Below, piece by piece: positions 35,644 through 44,230 of a stretch of DNA of 64,000 nucleotides. The position numbers were made by a program, and so were the translations under genes. The DNA comes from Winogradskya humida (GTDB lineage Bacteria; Actinomycetota; Actinomycetes; Mycobacteriales; Micromonosporaceae): contig NZ_BOMN01000056.1 of assembly GCF_016862215.1 (NCBI RefSeq), forward strand, positions 1-64,000. Direction: 5' to 3'. The notes beneath the pieces are model-generated. The model worked only from the letters and a program-made list of their open reading frames with translations. It had not been told where the DNA came from and did no database searches. Positions within the stretch are counted from its first letter, which is position 1. Every line of letters begins with the position of its first letter.

Positions 35644-36432
35644 CTAACTGATGAAGCGCAGGTCGGGCCACCAGCCGGCCGCGAGCGCCATGACGTAGAA
35701 ATCGGTCAGCGCCAGGGTCCCGAGGGTCACCCAGGCCAGCAGCATGTGCCGCGCGTTGAGCTTGGAGACGAACGTCCAGAACCGGTAGCGGACCGGATGC
35801 TTCGAGAAATGCTTCAACCGCCCACCGGCGATGTGCCGGCACGAATGACAGGACAATGTGTACGCCCACAGCATCACGACATTGGCCGTCAGGATGACGT
35901 TGCCGAGCCCGAAGCCGGTGCCGAATGACCGGATCGCGTCCCAGGTGTTGATGACGGAGATGATCGTCGCGGCGTAGAAGGCGTACCGGTGCAGGTTCTG
36001 GAAGACCAGCGGGAACCGCGTCTCACCGGTGTATTTCGCGTGCGCGTCCGGGACCGCGCAGGCAGGCGGCGACAGCCAGAAGGCCCGGTAGTAGGCCTTG
36101 CGGTAGTAGTAACACGTCAGCCGGAAGAGCAGCAGGAACGGCAGCGTGAACGCGGCTTCGGGGATCAGCCAGAAACTCGGCAACGGGGTCCCGAACTCGG
36201 CGGAACCCTCGACGCACCGGTCGGTCAGGCAGGGAGAGTAGAACGGCGTCAGATAGTGGAAGTCCGGCACGTAATACCACTTGTGCATGAACACCCGGAC
36301 GGTCGCGTAGAGCACCCACGCGCTCAGACCCGCAAAAGTGATCAGCGGCGCCAGCCACCACCGATCGGTCCGCAAGGTCCTGGCGGCGATGGCGGCACGC
36401 TTCGCCCCAGGCCTGCTTACGGTCGTCGTCAT
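35644..36432 (-). CDS. sdhC: Succinate dehydrogenase membrane subunit (Sdh1 type)
   Basis: 262 residues with about five membrane helices: WWLAPLITFAGLSAWVLYA, FTLPFLLLFRLTCYYY, YAFYAATIISVINTW, VILTANVVMLWAYTLSC and ARHMLLAWVTLGTLALTDFYV. A Cys/His cluster SCHSCRHIAGG follows the fourth helix (about 193-203). This is the large anchor of the mycobacterial Rv0249c type rather than the small haem-b SdhC/SdhD pair. ATG 36432 has GGGAG 7 bases upstream; a longer in-frame extension has none. First gene of the operon. Confidence 0.88.
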   Translation of the reverse strand: MTTTVSRPGAKRAAIAARTLRTDRWWLAPLITFAGLSAWVLYATVRVFMHKWYYVPDFHYLTPFYSPCLTDRCVEGSAEFGTPLPSFWLIPEAAFTLPFLLLFRLTCYYYRKAYYRAFWLSPPACAVPDAHAKYTGETRFPLVFQNLHRYAFYAATIISVINTWDAIRSFGTGFGLGNVILTANVVMLWAYTLSCHSCRHIAGGRLKHFSKHPVRYRFWTFVSKLNARHMLLAWVTLGTLALTDFYVMALAAGWWPDLRFIS

Positions 36433-36503
36433 TGACGTCTCCCTGACAGGTAACTCTGCCGGCGGGCGCGCACGAAGAATCGGTCCACAAAGTTTGCGTC
36501 CGC

Positions 36504-36520
36504 AATGTGTGGCACACGTT
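36504..36520. promoter_or_regulatory. Imperfect palindrome upstream of sdhC
   Basis: AATGTGTG-G-CACACGTT (7 of 8 pairs match) lies 72 bases before the sdhC start, in the only gap of the region large enough for its promoter. It could bind a Crp-like or redox regulator; no specific regulator can be named. Confidence 0.35.
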
Positions 36521-36579
36521 ACAACGAAGGTCACGAACTTGTCTGCGTGAATCTCCGGTGACTCTGGGTTTCTGATCCG

Positions 36580-37098
36580 CTATGACTCGCGCCATTGGGC
36601 ACCCAGGGCGCTGGTGGCCTTGATCAATCCGGCCGGTTCCCTGGCCGCGGGCCAGATCTGCAGCAGGTAGTCCTCGACCGGGGCGTCGGGCAGCCGAGCC
36701 TCGCCCTCATCGCGGTGACGACCGGCGACCCGCAGCAGGTAGCGGCCCGGCTCGGCGCCGGTGGCAAGCTCCCTGTCGGGGCGGGGATCGACGTCGGCAC
36801 CGAGAAGGCGAACCGGCCCGCCCGGCCAGGAGATCTCCACCTCGGCGGCGTCCTGCCAATCCGCCGGTGCCGGTGCAGGCGGTTCAGCGGCCCAGAGCTC
36901 GGCGACGACATGCACCTCGTCGTCCCGTGCACCGGTGACGATCACCGCCACCGTGCCGTCGCCTTCGGACACGGCGGTGACCAGACCGTTCTCGTACGGC
37001 CGCTCGACGCTTCCCGGCTCGGCGGTGGCATCACCGATGGTGAGCACGTTGTACTCCACCTCGATCGATGCGTCGACCCGGCTCAACGGCGTACCCAT
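36580..37098 (-). CDS. Conserved-looking protein of unknown function
   Basis: 172 residues. Beta-rich appearance: SRVDASIEVEYNVLTIGDA, AVIVTGARDDEVHVVAELW, EVEISWPGGPVRLL, GRYLLRVAGRHRDE and a C-terminal VEDYLLQIWPA motif, which I associate with small actinobacterial proteins but cannot name. Start at 37098 has GGAGAGGGG 7 bases upstream. No signal peptide. Lies between the Sdh1 operon and the nuclease-like pseudogene, same strand. Confidence 0.6.
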   Translation of the reverse strand: MGTPLSRVDASIEVEYNVLTIGDATAEPGSVERPYENGLVTAVSEGDGTVAVIVTGARDDEVHVVAELWAAEPPAPAPADWQDAAEVEISWPGGPVRLLGADVDPRPDRELATGAEPGRYLLRVAGRHRDEGEARLPDAPVEDYLLQIWPAAREPAGLIKATSALGAQWRES

Positions 37099-37117
37099 CA
37101 CAGCACCCCTCTCCGGT

Positions 37118-37152
37118 CGATGGTGACCGCCTGTCACAGGCGGTCACCATCG
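37118..37152 (-). terminator. Perfect 17-bp hairpin after the nuclease-like gene
   Basis: CGATGGTGACCGCCTGT and ACAGGCGGTCACCATCG are exact reverse complements with one base between them, 8 bases past the TAA of the nuclease-like gene. No T-tract, but strong enough to terminate; because it is also 20 bases upstream of the next start it could alternatively be an operator. Confidence 0.7.
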
Positions 37153-37159
37153 GTCGATG

Positions 37160-38628
37160 TTACGGCTGGACCCAGATGAAGAACGGATCGTTGTCGAGGA
37201 CGCGGTTGGTGCGGTAGAAGCCGCCCAGCAGCGAGCCGCCGACGCTGTTCTCCCTGGCCGGGAGCATGCACGACGACCAGCCGGTCGGGCCGGTCACGCC
37301 GGTCGGCACATTCCACGCCGGGTCTATCTCACACCAATCGGTGTTCGGCGGGGCGAAGGTGCGGGCGGTGCCCGTCGGAGGCTGAGCCGGGCCCTGCTTG
37401 GTGGATCGGGGCGGATACTCGTCGCAGGACCTGCCTTCCGGCCGAACCCATACGCGCGGGCAGGCCGTGTCGCCGTTGAGACGCTTCTGCACGGTGTCGA
37501 CGAGCCGCCGCAGCGGCGTCCCCGTGGGGTACGCCCCTGGCAGACCGCTCTGCTGAGCAGCCTCGACGTGCGTTGCCAGCCTCCCGAACTGGCCGCCTTT
37601 GGAGTAGGTCATCACCGGTACGTAGCCGTAGAACACACAACCGGCTCCCGGCGTTGCCAACGGGCCCGCTTCCGGATCGTTCCAGTCGTTACCGTCATCG
37701 GTGAACGCGTTGTCGCACCGGATCTGCGGCGGTCCGACCTCGCGCGGATCGGACGGCAGGGTGCCGGGGCACTGCATCCGGTATTCCCAGTGGGGGTTGC
37801 TGTAGCCGATGTCGCCCGGCTGGATCGCGGTCGAGTCCCCAGTAGGCCTCGCTCTCGTTGTCGACGCCGTTGCGGAACCAGCCCGGCTGCAGACCGGTGT
37901 CGCTCTCCGGCTTGCAGGCGCCCTCGCACCAGGAGATGCCGTAGACCTGCGCGAAGAAATCGAAATTCCCGTATCGCTCACTCCAGAACTTCCGCACCGC
38001 CAACTGGTAGGCGAACGTATCGATGTCGGCACTGGTGTAGCTGTAATTGGACTCCAGCGCCTCGGCCGTGCCGATATGCCGGCGTACGCCGTTCGTCTCG
38101 AGGTAGATCAGAACGGTCACCGACACGATCATGCAATTCTGCGTACGATTCCCCCACCACAAACCGTCCAGGGCGTGCTCGTAACAGAATACCGGCAGCG
38201 GCAGATGGTCCTGCACCTTGACGCCGTCCGCACGGGCTGCGGTCAGGGCGGCGGTGCGCTGCTCGGCGGTGAGGGCGGCACTCTTCGCGCGAGCCTCGTT
38301 CAGTGCGGACGCTCGGGCTGCGGCCTGCTCTCCCGAGGCTGCCCGGTTGACTGCCAGGCAGGTGTAGACGATCCTTCCTTGCAGCTCAGCCGGTGCTTCG
38401 GGGCCGGCCGGCCCCGTTTTGGCGGCCTTCTTCTTCAGCGCTGCGTCGGAACAGTCGTCCGCCGCCTTCGGTGTGCCGGTAGCGGTCTCCGCCGGCGGCG
38501 ACCGGCGGATCAGCGGTCGGCATCGCCGCACCGGCGGCCGCTGGGACGGCGAGTGCCGCCGTGGTGAGCGTCGCGGTGACCAGCAGAGAAAGGCCTGCCA
38601 GCCGGGACCGCGGGTTGAATATCGTCAT
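37160..38628 (-). pseudogene. Secreted NucA/NucB-type nuclease gene, twice frameshifted
   Basis: Three successive minus-strand frames make one protein of about 490 residues. Frame 1 gives ATG 38628 and a signal peptide (LAGLSLLVTATLTTAALAVP). The reading must shift near 38495-38515 to continue with TATGTPKAADDCSDAALKKK, and again at a G4 run near 37840 (SEAYWG) to reach IQPGDIGYSNPHWEYRMQC. The C-terminus carries the NucA/NucB pattern SCDEYPPRSTKQG, then NSVGGSLLGGFY and NDPFFIWVQP. Both shifts are apparent +1 insertions. Either a pseudogene or two sequencing errors in GC-rich runs. Confidence 0.75.
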
Positions 38629-38816
38629 GTCCCCTCCATGAGGCGGAAGACGTGACACAGAAAGCCGGGCGCCCCACATTGTCACGCCTGCGGCCCAAAC
38701 GGAAGGCGCTCACCTATAGACGTCCGTCATTTAGTACAAGAACTGACAGCGATTCACGTTGGCGACTGAAAACGTTTCTGGATCTGCTGAAAAGCAGCGG
38801 CTGAAATTGACCTTTC
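38629..38816. other. Intergenic region upstream of the nuclease-like gene
   Basis: A ribosome-site-like GGAGGGG sits just before the nuclease-like start. The rest has lower GC around 38720-38810 and should include its promoter. No gene seen. Confidence 0.4.
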
Positions 38817-39125
38817 CGGTCAGCCCGGTCCCCGCCCGGCTCACGCCTGACCCCCGCCCGGTCAGCCCGGTCCTCGCCCGGTCCCCGCTCGGTCCGCCCG
38901 ACCCCCGCTCGGTCCGCCCGACCCCCGCTCGGTCCGCCCGACCCCCGCTCGGTCAGCCCGACCCCCGCCCAGCTCGCGCCCGGTCCCCGCTCGGTCAGCC
39001 CGACCCCCGCCCAGCTCGCGCCCGGTCCCCGCTCGGTCCGCCCGACCCCCGCTCGGTCAGCCCGACCCCCCGCCCAGCTCGCGCCCGGTCCCCGCTCGGT
39101 CAGCTCGGTCAGCCCGTTCAGCCCG
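38817..39125. repeat. Intergenic C-rich minisatellite
   Basis: About 300 bases of tandem and nested repeats. Three near-perfect 20-bp units of CGGTCCGCCCGACCCCCGCT (from about 38891) pass into three copies of a longer, about 42-bp unit containing CCCAGCTCGCGCCCGGTCCC and CGCTCGGTCAGCCCGACCCC. One strand is C-rich and the other G-rich throughout. Long ORFs on both strands are by-products of the repeats (ERGPGASWAG-like), not genes. Confidence 0.9.
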
Positions 39126-39215
39126 GGCGGGGCTGCGCGCTGCACTGTGGCGGGGGTGGTTGCCGGATCGGTAAAGCGGCCGTGCCGGTCGCCGGGCAGA
39201 GTGGGGCGGTCGTTG

Positions 39216-40598
39216 TCAGCCGGAGGCGTTGCCGGTCAGGTTCCAGGAGGCGAGGTGGACGGCCGGGGCCGTGAAGCGGACGCCTGCCCAGCGGTCCGGC
39301 AGGGCGACCGATTCCGTGCCGACGGCCAGGACCGCACCGGGGCCGAGGGCCTGCGGGTAGGACTGGGTGAAGCGCATGTTGCCCACCGCCGTGGTCACCT
39401 GGCCGTCCTCGACGAGCCAGACGCCGTTGCGGGTGAGGCCGGTGATGACGAGGCTCTTCTGGTCGAGGACGCGGGTGTACCAGAAGTCGGTGATCAGCAG
39501 CCCGCGCCACATCCCCGACACCAGCGCGCGGGCGCTCGACGCCGTCGGCCCCGTTCCGTCGTCGCCCTTTACGGCGGGGGCGTCACCGGAGCCGGCGGCG
39601 AGCTGGAGGTTGACGGCGATCGGGCCCCAGGAGCGGGAGGCGGCCGAGGCGTGGCCCGTGGAGATGGTGCCGGCTTCGGCGGCTGAGGTGCGGTCGTGGC
39701 TCACCGCGCGGGTGGTGCCGCCGTCGATCAGGGTGAGGCTGTCCCGGGGGGTGCCTTCCAGGTCGAACGGGAGGACCGTGCCGAGCGGCTCGTCGGTGAT
39801 GGTGATCTTCTCGTCGAACTGCTGGGTGCCGAGCTGGGCGAAGGACTGGTGCTGGGCGAAGGCCTTGCCGTTGAAGCCGAACGTCGCCAGGTTGCTGAGC
39901 AGGTCGGAGACGGCGGTGGGCTCGAGCACGACCTCGTAACGGCCGGGCGGGAGCTCGATGGCGCGGCCGGCGGCGCGGGCCTTGGCGGCGGCGCGGGCGC
40001 CCATGGGGGCTCCCCGGAGGTCGGACAGGCGGCCGCTGGCGTGCCGGGACACCCCGTCGGCGCCGTCGAGCCGGGCGATGCCGTCCATGGCCGCCTCGGC
40101 TGTGCGGCCCTGGGCGGAGTGCCCGGCGGTGCTGGCGAATCCGCCGGAGGTGTAGCTGGTGCGGCAGAATCCGGCGGTTTCCAGGCCTCCGGCGGCGTCG
40201 ACGAAGTCCCGGACCCGGTCTGCGCGCTCCTGGGGGGAGGCAGCCGCGGTGGCCTCGTCGAATCCGGCGTCCGGGCGGAGCTCGGCCGCCGCGGTGAGGC
40301 CCGGCCAGGTGACGTCGGGCGGCGACAGGCGGGCCGCGGCGATCGTCCGCTCCACCAGGGACTCGAGGCCGTTGATGCCGGTCACCGTGGTGGAGCCGCC
40401 CGCCGTCCGGCCGTCGAGGTGCAGCCGCAGCCGCACCGTCGTGGTGGCCTCGGCGACGTTCTGGTGGATCGCCGAGTTGGCGAACCGGGTCAGCGCGTCG
40501 GCCGAGTGCACGGCGACGACCTCCGCCTCGGCGCCGGGGCCGGCGACGCGCCGGACCAGCTCGACGACGCGTCCGGCCAGGTCCAGCTCGGCGCTCAT
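39216..40598 (-). CDS. TldE/PmbA-like metalloprotease subunit
   Basis: 460 residues, normal for PmbA/TldE. VTGINGLESLVERTIAAARL, GRYEVVLEPTAVSDLLSNLA (about 222-241), GTPRDSLTLIDGGTTRAV, SSARALVSGMWRGLLITDFW and the LVITGLTRNGVWLVEDGQ segment are characteristic. TldE lacks the HExxxH motif and works with TldD to degrade or mature peptides. ATG 40598 overlaps the TldD stop by 4 bases, giving a coupled TldD-TldE pair. Confidence 0.9.
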   Translation of the reverse strand: MSAELDLAGRVVELVRRVAGPGAEAEVVAVHSADALTRFANSAIHQNVAEATTTVRLRLHLDGRTAGGSTTVTGINGLESLVERTIAAARLSPPDVTWPGLTAAAELRPDAGFDEATAAASPQERADRVRDFVDAAGGLETAGFCRTSYTSGGFASTAGHSAQGRTAEAAMDGIARLDGADGVSRHASGRLSDLRGAPMGARAAAKARAAGRAIELPPGRYEVVLEPTAVSDLLSNLATFGFNGKAFAQHQSFAQLGTQQFDEKITITDEPLGTVLPFDLEGTPRDSLTLIDGGTTRAVSHDRTSAAEAGTISTGHASAASRSWGPIAVNLQLAAGSGDAPAVKGDDGTGPTASSARALVSGMWRGLLITDFWYTRVLDQKSLVITGLTRNGVWLVEDGQVTTAVGNMRFTQSYPQALGPGAVLAVGTESVALPDRWAGVRFTAPAVHLASWNLTGNASG

Positions 40599-42037
40599 CC
40601 GCGGACTCCTACTCGTACGTTGGTGAAGCGGGCCGGGGCCGCGGGGTGACCGGTGTGCCCGATCTGACCCGGCTGGCCCTTGCCGCAGTTGGGCGTGCCC
40701 CAGGCGATGCTCTCGGAGGAGAGCATGTCCATCGACTGCCAGAACTTGGGGCCGATGCCGGTGTAGGTGGGGTTGCGCAGCATGCGGCCGCGCCTGCCGT
40801 TCTTGATCTCGTAGCCGATCTCGCAGCCGAACTGGAAGTTGAGCCGCTTGTCGTCGATGGACCAGGAGCGGTTGATGTCCATGAGGATGCCGTCGTCGGT
40901 GGCCGCGATGATCTCGTCGAGGGTGTGCGGGCCGGGCTCGAGGCCGACGTTGGTCATCCGGACCATGGGCAGCCGGGCCCAGCCGTCGGAGCGGACGCTG
41001 CCCGCGTAGTCGAGGCCCGCCATCGCCGCCGAGTCGCGGCCGGCGAGGACACCCACCCAGATGCCGTTGCGGACCGCGTCGCGCCGGGCGGCGGGGGAGC
41101 CCTCGTCGTCGTAGCCGAAGCTGCCCAGCGCACCCGGGATCGTCGGGTCGATGGTGATGTTCATCAGCTCGGAGCCGTAGCGCAGGCTGCCCAGCTGGTT
41201 GAGGTCGAGCCAGGAGGTGCCGGCGAACGCGGCCTCCCAGCCGAGGATGCGGTCGAGCTCGATGGCGTGGCCGACAGACTCGTGGATCTGCAGGGCGAGC
41301 TGTTCGCCGCCGAGGATCAGGGTGGTCTCGCCGGAGGGACAGAGCGGCGCGGTCAGCAGCTCGCGCGCCTCCTCGGCCATCCGGGCGGCGTTGTCGGTCA
41401 GCGCCAGCTCGTCGACGAGCTCCCAGCCGCGGGTGCCGTACTGACCTCGGTGGGACGGCCAGGACCGGCGCTGGATCTCGTTGTCGCCGTAGGCGCTGGC
41501 GGTGATGCCCGCGCCGCACTCCCGGATGTGCTGGTCGATGCGGTGGCCGTCGCTGGACGCGAACCACTTGCGGGTGTCCCAGATCTGGTAGATGCCCTCG
41601 GCCAGGTCGGCGCCGGCGTCGCGGGCCGCGGCCGTCGCCGCCACCAGCAGGTCACCCTTGGTGGAGAGCGGCACCGACAGCGGGTCGATCTCGCAGGCGC
41701 TGGCCCAGCTCGCCGTCACCGCACCGGCCGGCACCAGGTCGATCTTGGGACCGGGCATCCGGGCGCTGGCTGCCGCGATCTCCGCGGCCCGGCGACCCGC
41801 GGCGCGCGCCGCGGCGTCGGAGAGGTCGGGAACGGCGTAGAAACCCCAGCTCGACCCGACCAGCGCGCGCACCCCGATGCCGGCGCTCTCGTCGGAGCTC
41901 AGGTCCTCGACCTCGCCGTCGCGGGCGCTCATCGTCTCGGTGCGGCGCAGCATGACCCGCGCGTCGGCATATCGGGCACCGGCGTCGAGTGCCGCCTGAA
42001 CGGCAGCCCCCGCTTCGTCGAAGTGATCCACGCTCAT
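40595..42037 (-). CDS. tldD: TldD-like metalloprotease subunit
   Basis: 480 residues. HESVGHAIELD (about 258-268) is the HExxxH zinc motif of TldD; GSFGYDDEGSPAARR, MTNVGLEPG, GCEIGYEIKNGRRGRMLRNP and NCGKGQPGQIGHTGHPAAP complete the family. With TldE it forms a cytosolic protease known for processing small peptides such as microcins and CcdA. The start follows MSVDHFDEAG; longer in-frame extensions run into the divergent promoter. No peptide precursor gene is seen nearby. Confidence 0.92.
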   Translation of the reverse strand: MSVDHFDEAGAAVQAALDAGARYADARVMLRRTETMSARDGEVEDLSSDESAGIGVRALVGSSWGFYAVPDLSDAAARAAGRRAAEIAAASARMPGPKIDLVPAGAVTASWASACEIDPLSVPLSTKGDLLVAATAAARDAGADLAEGIYQIWDTRKWFASSDGHRIDQHIRECGAGITASAYGDNEIQRRSWPSHRGQYGTRGWELVDELALTDNAARMAEEARELLTAPLCPSGETTLILGGEQLALQIHESVGHAIELDRILGWEAAFAGTSWLDLNQLGSLRYGSELMNITIDPTIPGALGSFGYDDEGSPAARRDAVRNGIWVGVLAGRDSAAMAGLDYAGSVRSDGWARLPMVRMTNVGLEPGPHTLDEIIAATDDGILMDINRSWSIDDKRLNFQFGCEIGYEIKNGRRGRMLRNPTYTGIGPKFWQSMDMLSSESIAWGTPNCGKGQPGQIGHTGHPAAPARFTNVRVGVRG

Positions 42038-42143
42038 GTTCCAAGGGTAGGGGAAGCGTCGGACATTTTTTGACTCATATGTGGTGCGGGGCGGCCGAAC
42101 GGTACCGTCACGGGGAGATCGACATCCGGATCGAGGTGGGAGG

Positions 42144-43676
42144 ATGGCGACCGACCGCCTGCCCGCGCTCATTCTGCCCTACGGCCCGCACGCGCAGCTC
42201 GCGCTGCACGTGCACGACCTGACGATCCAGGGTCGCCAGGGGGAGACGTTGCGCGCCGCGGACGCCGCCGAGGGTGTGGCGACAGCGCTCGGCGATCTGC
42301 GTACGGTCCAATCGATCAAACTCGGCCGCATGTACGCCCTGATCGCCCTCGGCCGCCTCCAGGAAGCGCTCACGGTGGGCGAGAGCATCACCATGGCCGG
42401 CCCGCGCAGCACCGACGCCAAGATCCTCGCCGACACCGCCGAGGTGCTGATCCGGATGGGCCGTGTCGACGAGGGCCTGCATCACCTGGCGCGCGCCATG
42501 GTCGTTCTCGAGACCGCTCCGCGGGGCAGCGTCCGCTACGTGTCGGCGATGTCGTCGCTCTGCGATGCGGCCCGCGTGGCCGAGCTCTTCGAGCTGGCCG
42601 ACGAGTGTCTGCGCATCCCCGACGGCATCCTGGACTTCAGCGACCTCTACCGCTCCTCCGCCGACCTTCAGCGAGCCGAGCTGCGCCTGGAATGGGGCCT
42701 GCGCCTGGAACAGGTCGGCCGCCCGGACGAGGCCACCCGCCTCTACGAGACCGCGGTGGTCCTGCTCGAACGCTGGGCGGCGCCCGACGCCCCGCTCTCC
42801 AACGCCCTGCTCGCGCTCGGCCTGGCCAAGACCGGCCGCCACGACGAGGCCCTGAAGATCGTGCACTCGCTCCTGCTGCCGATGCGCCTCGACGGCCAGG
42901 ACCACGAAGCCCGGTTGCTGCACCTGGCGCACGGCGTGGTGCTGCGCGACACCGGCGACCTGCCCGGTGCCCGGCGGGAGTTCGTGGCGGCGGACGAACT
43001 GGCCGTCCTCCCGGGCGAGCGGCTCATCTACCGCTACGAGCTTGCGGTCCTGGCCACGCTGGAGGTCCCCGGCGCGGCCGCCCGATCCATGCTCGCGGCC
43101 CTGCGCGGCCAGGTCGAGATGCTGTGGCGCCTCCGCCTGGACCGCCGCATGATGCTGCAACAGGCCTACCGCCGCGTGGAGCTCGAAGCCGCCCGCAGCA
43201 CCGCGGACCACGCGGCAACCTCCGACGCCCTCACCGGCCTGGGCAACCGCCGCATGTTCGACCGCCGCATGGCCTCGATGGCCGGCACCAGAGCCCTGCT
43301 CCTGATCGACGTCGACCGCTTCAAATCCATCAACGACGACTTCTCCCACGGAATCGGCGACCGCGTCCTCGCCGAGATCGCCGCCGTATTGCGCGCCCAC
43401 TGCCGCCACGACGAGATCGCCATCCGCTTCGGCGGCGACGAATTCGCCCTCTTCCTCACCACGGAAGAACCCGAATCCCGCCAGGCCGCCGAACGAATCC
43501 GCAAGGTCATCCTCGCGCGCGACTGGACCACCATCGCCCCGGGCCTGCGGGTCACCCTCAGCATGGGCCTGGCCGTCTGCCACCCCGGCGAATCCAGCGA
43601 AGACCTCTACACCAGAGCAGACGCCAATTTGTACGCGGCAAAGCGCGCCGGCCGTAACCGCCTGGCCGTCGCCTGA
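42144..43676 (+). CDS. Cytosolic diguanylate cyclase with TPR-like sensor region
   Basis: 510 residues, no membrane segment. Residues about 15-340 are helical repeats (LIALGRLQEALTVGESI, LRLEQVGRPDEATRLYETAV and similar) like TPR/MalT-type sensors. A GGDEF domain fills about 355-508: DALTGLGNRRMFDRRM, LLIDVDRFKSINDDFSHGIGD and the intact RFGGDEFALF, so cyclic-di-GMP synthesis is expected. The inhibitory RxxD site reads RHDE, a conservative change. GGGAGG ribosome site directly before ATG. Monocistronic. Confidence 0.92.
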   Translation: MATDRLPALILPYGPHAQLALHVHDLTIQGRQGETLRAADAAEGVATALGDLRTVQSIKLGRMYALIALGRLQEALTVGESITMAGPRSTDAKILADTAEVLIRMGRVDEGLHHLARAMVVLETAPRGSVRYVSAMSSLCDAARVAELFELADECLRIPDGILDFSDLYRSSADLQRAELRLEWGLRLEQVGRPDEATRLYETAVVLLERWAAPDAPLSNALLALGLAKTGRHDEALKIVHSLLLPMRLDGQDHEARLLHLAHGVVLRDTGDLPGARREFVAADELAVLPGERLIYRYELAVLATLEVPGAAARSMLAALRGQVEMLWRLRLDRRMMLQQAYRRVELEAARSTADHAATSDALTGLGNRRMFDRRMASMAGTRALLLIDVDRFKSINDDFSHGIGDRVLAEIAAVLRAHCRHDEIAIRFGGDEFALFLTTEEPESRQAAERIRKVILARDWTTIAPGLRVTLSMGLAVCHPGESSEDLYTRADANLYAAKRAGRNRLAVA

Positions 43677-43711
43677 CTCAGCCCGGCGGCAGCAAGGCAG
43701 CACGCCCCAGG

Positions 43712-44230
43712 TTAGAGGTTGAGGCCGGTGACGCGGACGAGTTGCATGACGGACTGTTCGACGTAGCCCTGGGCGGAGAGCATGTTGCTGTGGAGGAGGC
43801 CTCGCTCGGGGTCGGCGACCAGGTAGCAGGGGATGCGGGCCTGGGCGTACGCGTGCATCTTCAAGGTCCAGTCGACGGTCGTGCTCGCGGCTGAGGTGAT
43901 TTCGCAGACGAGGCGGACCGAGGTGGCCTCCACCAGCGGGATGTCCGGGTCGATGGTGCCGGCGATGATGAGGTCGGGGACGGCGATGCGACCGGGGCCG
44001 AGGCGGACGGGGACGCCGGTGATGACGTTGAGGTCGGCCCGGCCGGCTCGGAGGGCGTTGGCGAGGGCGTGGAGGATCATCTGGTGGCGGGGGGTGTCGC
44101 GGGGGCAGGTGAGGACGTTGCCGTCCCACAGCTCCGAGATGGCCGAGGTTTCGCCGAGCTGGAGGTAGTCGACTTCGGTCGTCGGCAGGGCTTCCATGGG
44201 CAGGCTGCGGCCGATCAGGGCTGACGTCAT
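43712..44230 (-). CDS. Uma2-family (DUF820) restriction-endonuclease-fold protein
   Basis: 172 residues. Uma2/DUF820 pattern: ISELWDGNVLTCPRDTPRHQ (about 33-52), GRIAVPDLIIAG with the PD metal site (about 80-91), RLVCEITSAASTTVDWTLKM with the ExT...K part of the PD-(D/E)XK core (about 105-124), and YAQARIPCYLVADPE. Nuclease-fold proteins expanded in Actinobacteria and cyanobacteria; cellular role unsettled. ATG 44230 has GGGAG 5 bases upstream and overlaps the stop of the S9-like gene. Confidence 0.85.
   Translation of the reverse strand: MTSALIGRSLPMEALPTTEVDYLQLGETSAISELWDGNVLTCPRDTPRHQMILHALANALRAGRADLNVITGVPVRLGPGRIAVPDLIIAGTIDPDIPLVEATSVRLVCEITSAASTTVDWTLKMHAYAQARIPCYLVADPERGLLHSNMLSAQGYVEQSVMQLVRVTGLNL

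Noticed and set aside
38817..39125. Possible CRISPR array
   Set aside because: Units are 20 and 42 bp with no unique spacers and no cas genes nearby; it is a minisatellite.
38714..39274. Two long ORFs across the 38.8-39.1 kb repeats
   Set aside because: They exist only because the repeats lack stop codons in several frames; no start context or conserved ends.
39216..42037. RiPP cluster around the TldD/TldE pair
   Set aside because: No precursor peptide, modifying enzyme or exporter is adjacent; the pair occurs widely as a house-keeping protease.
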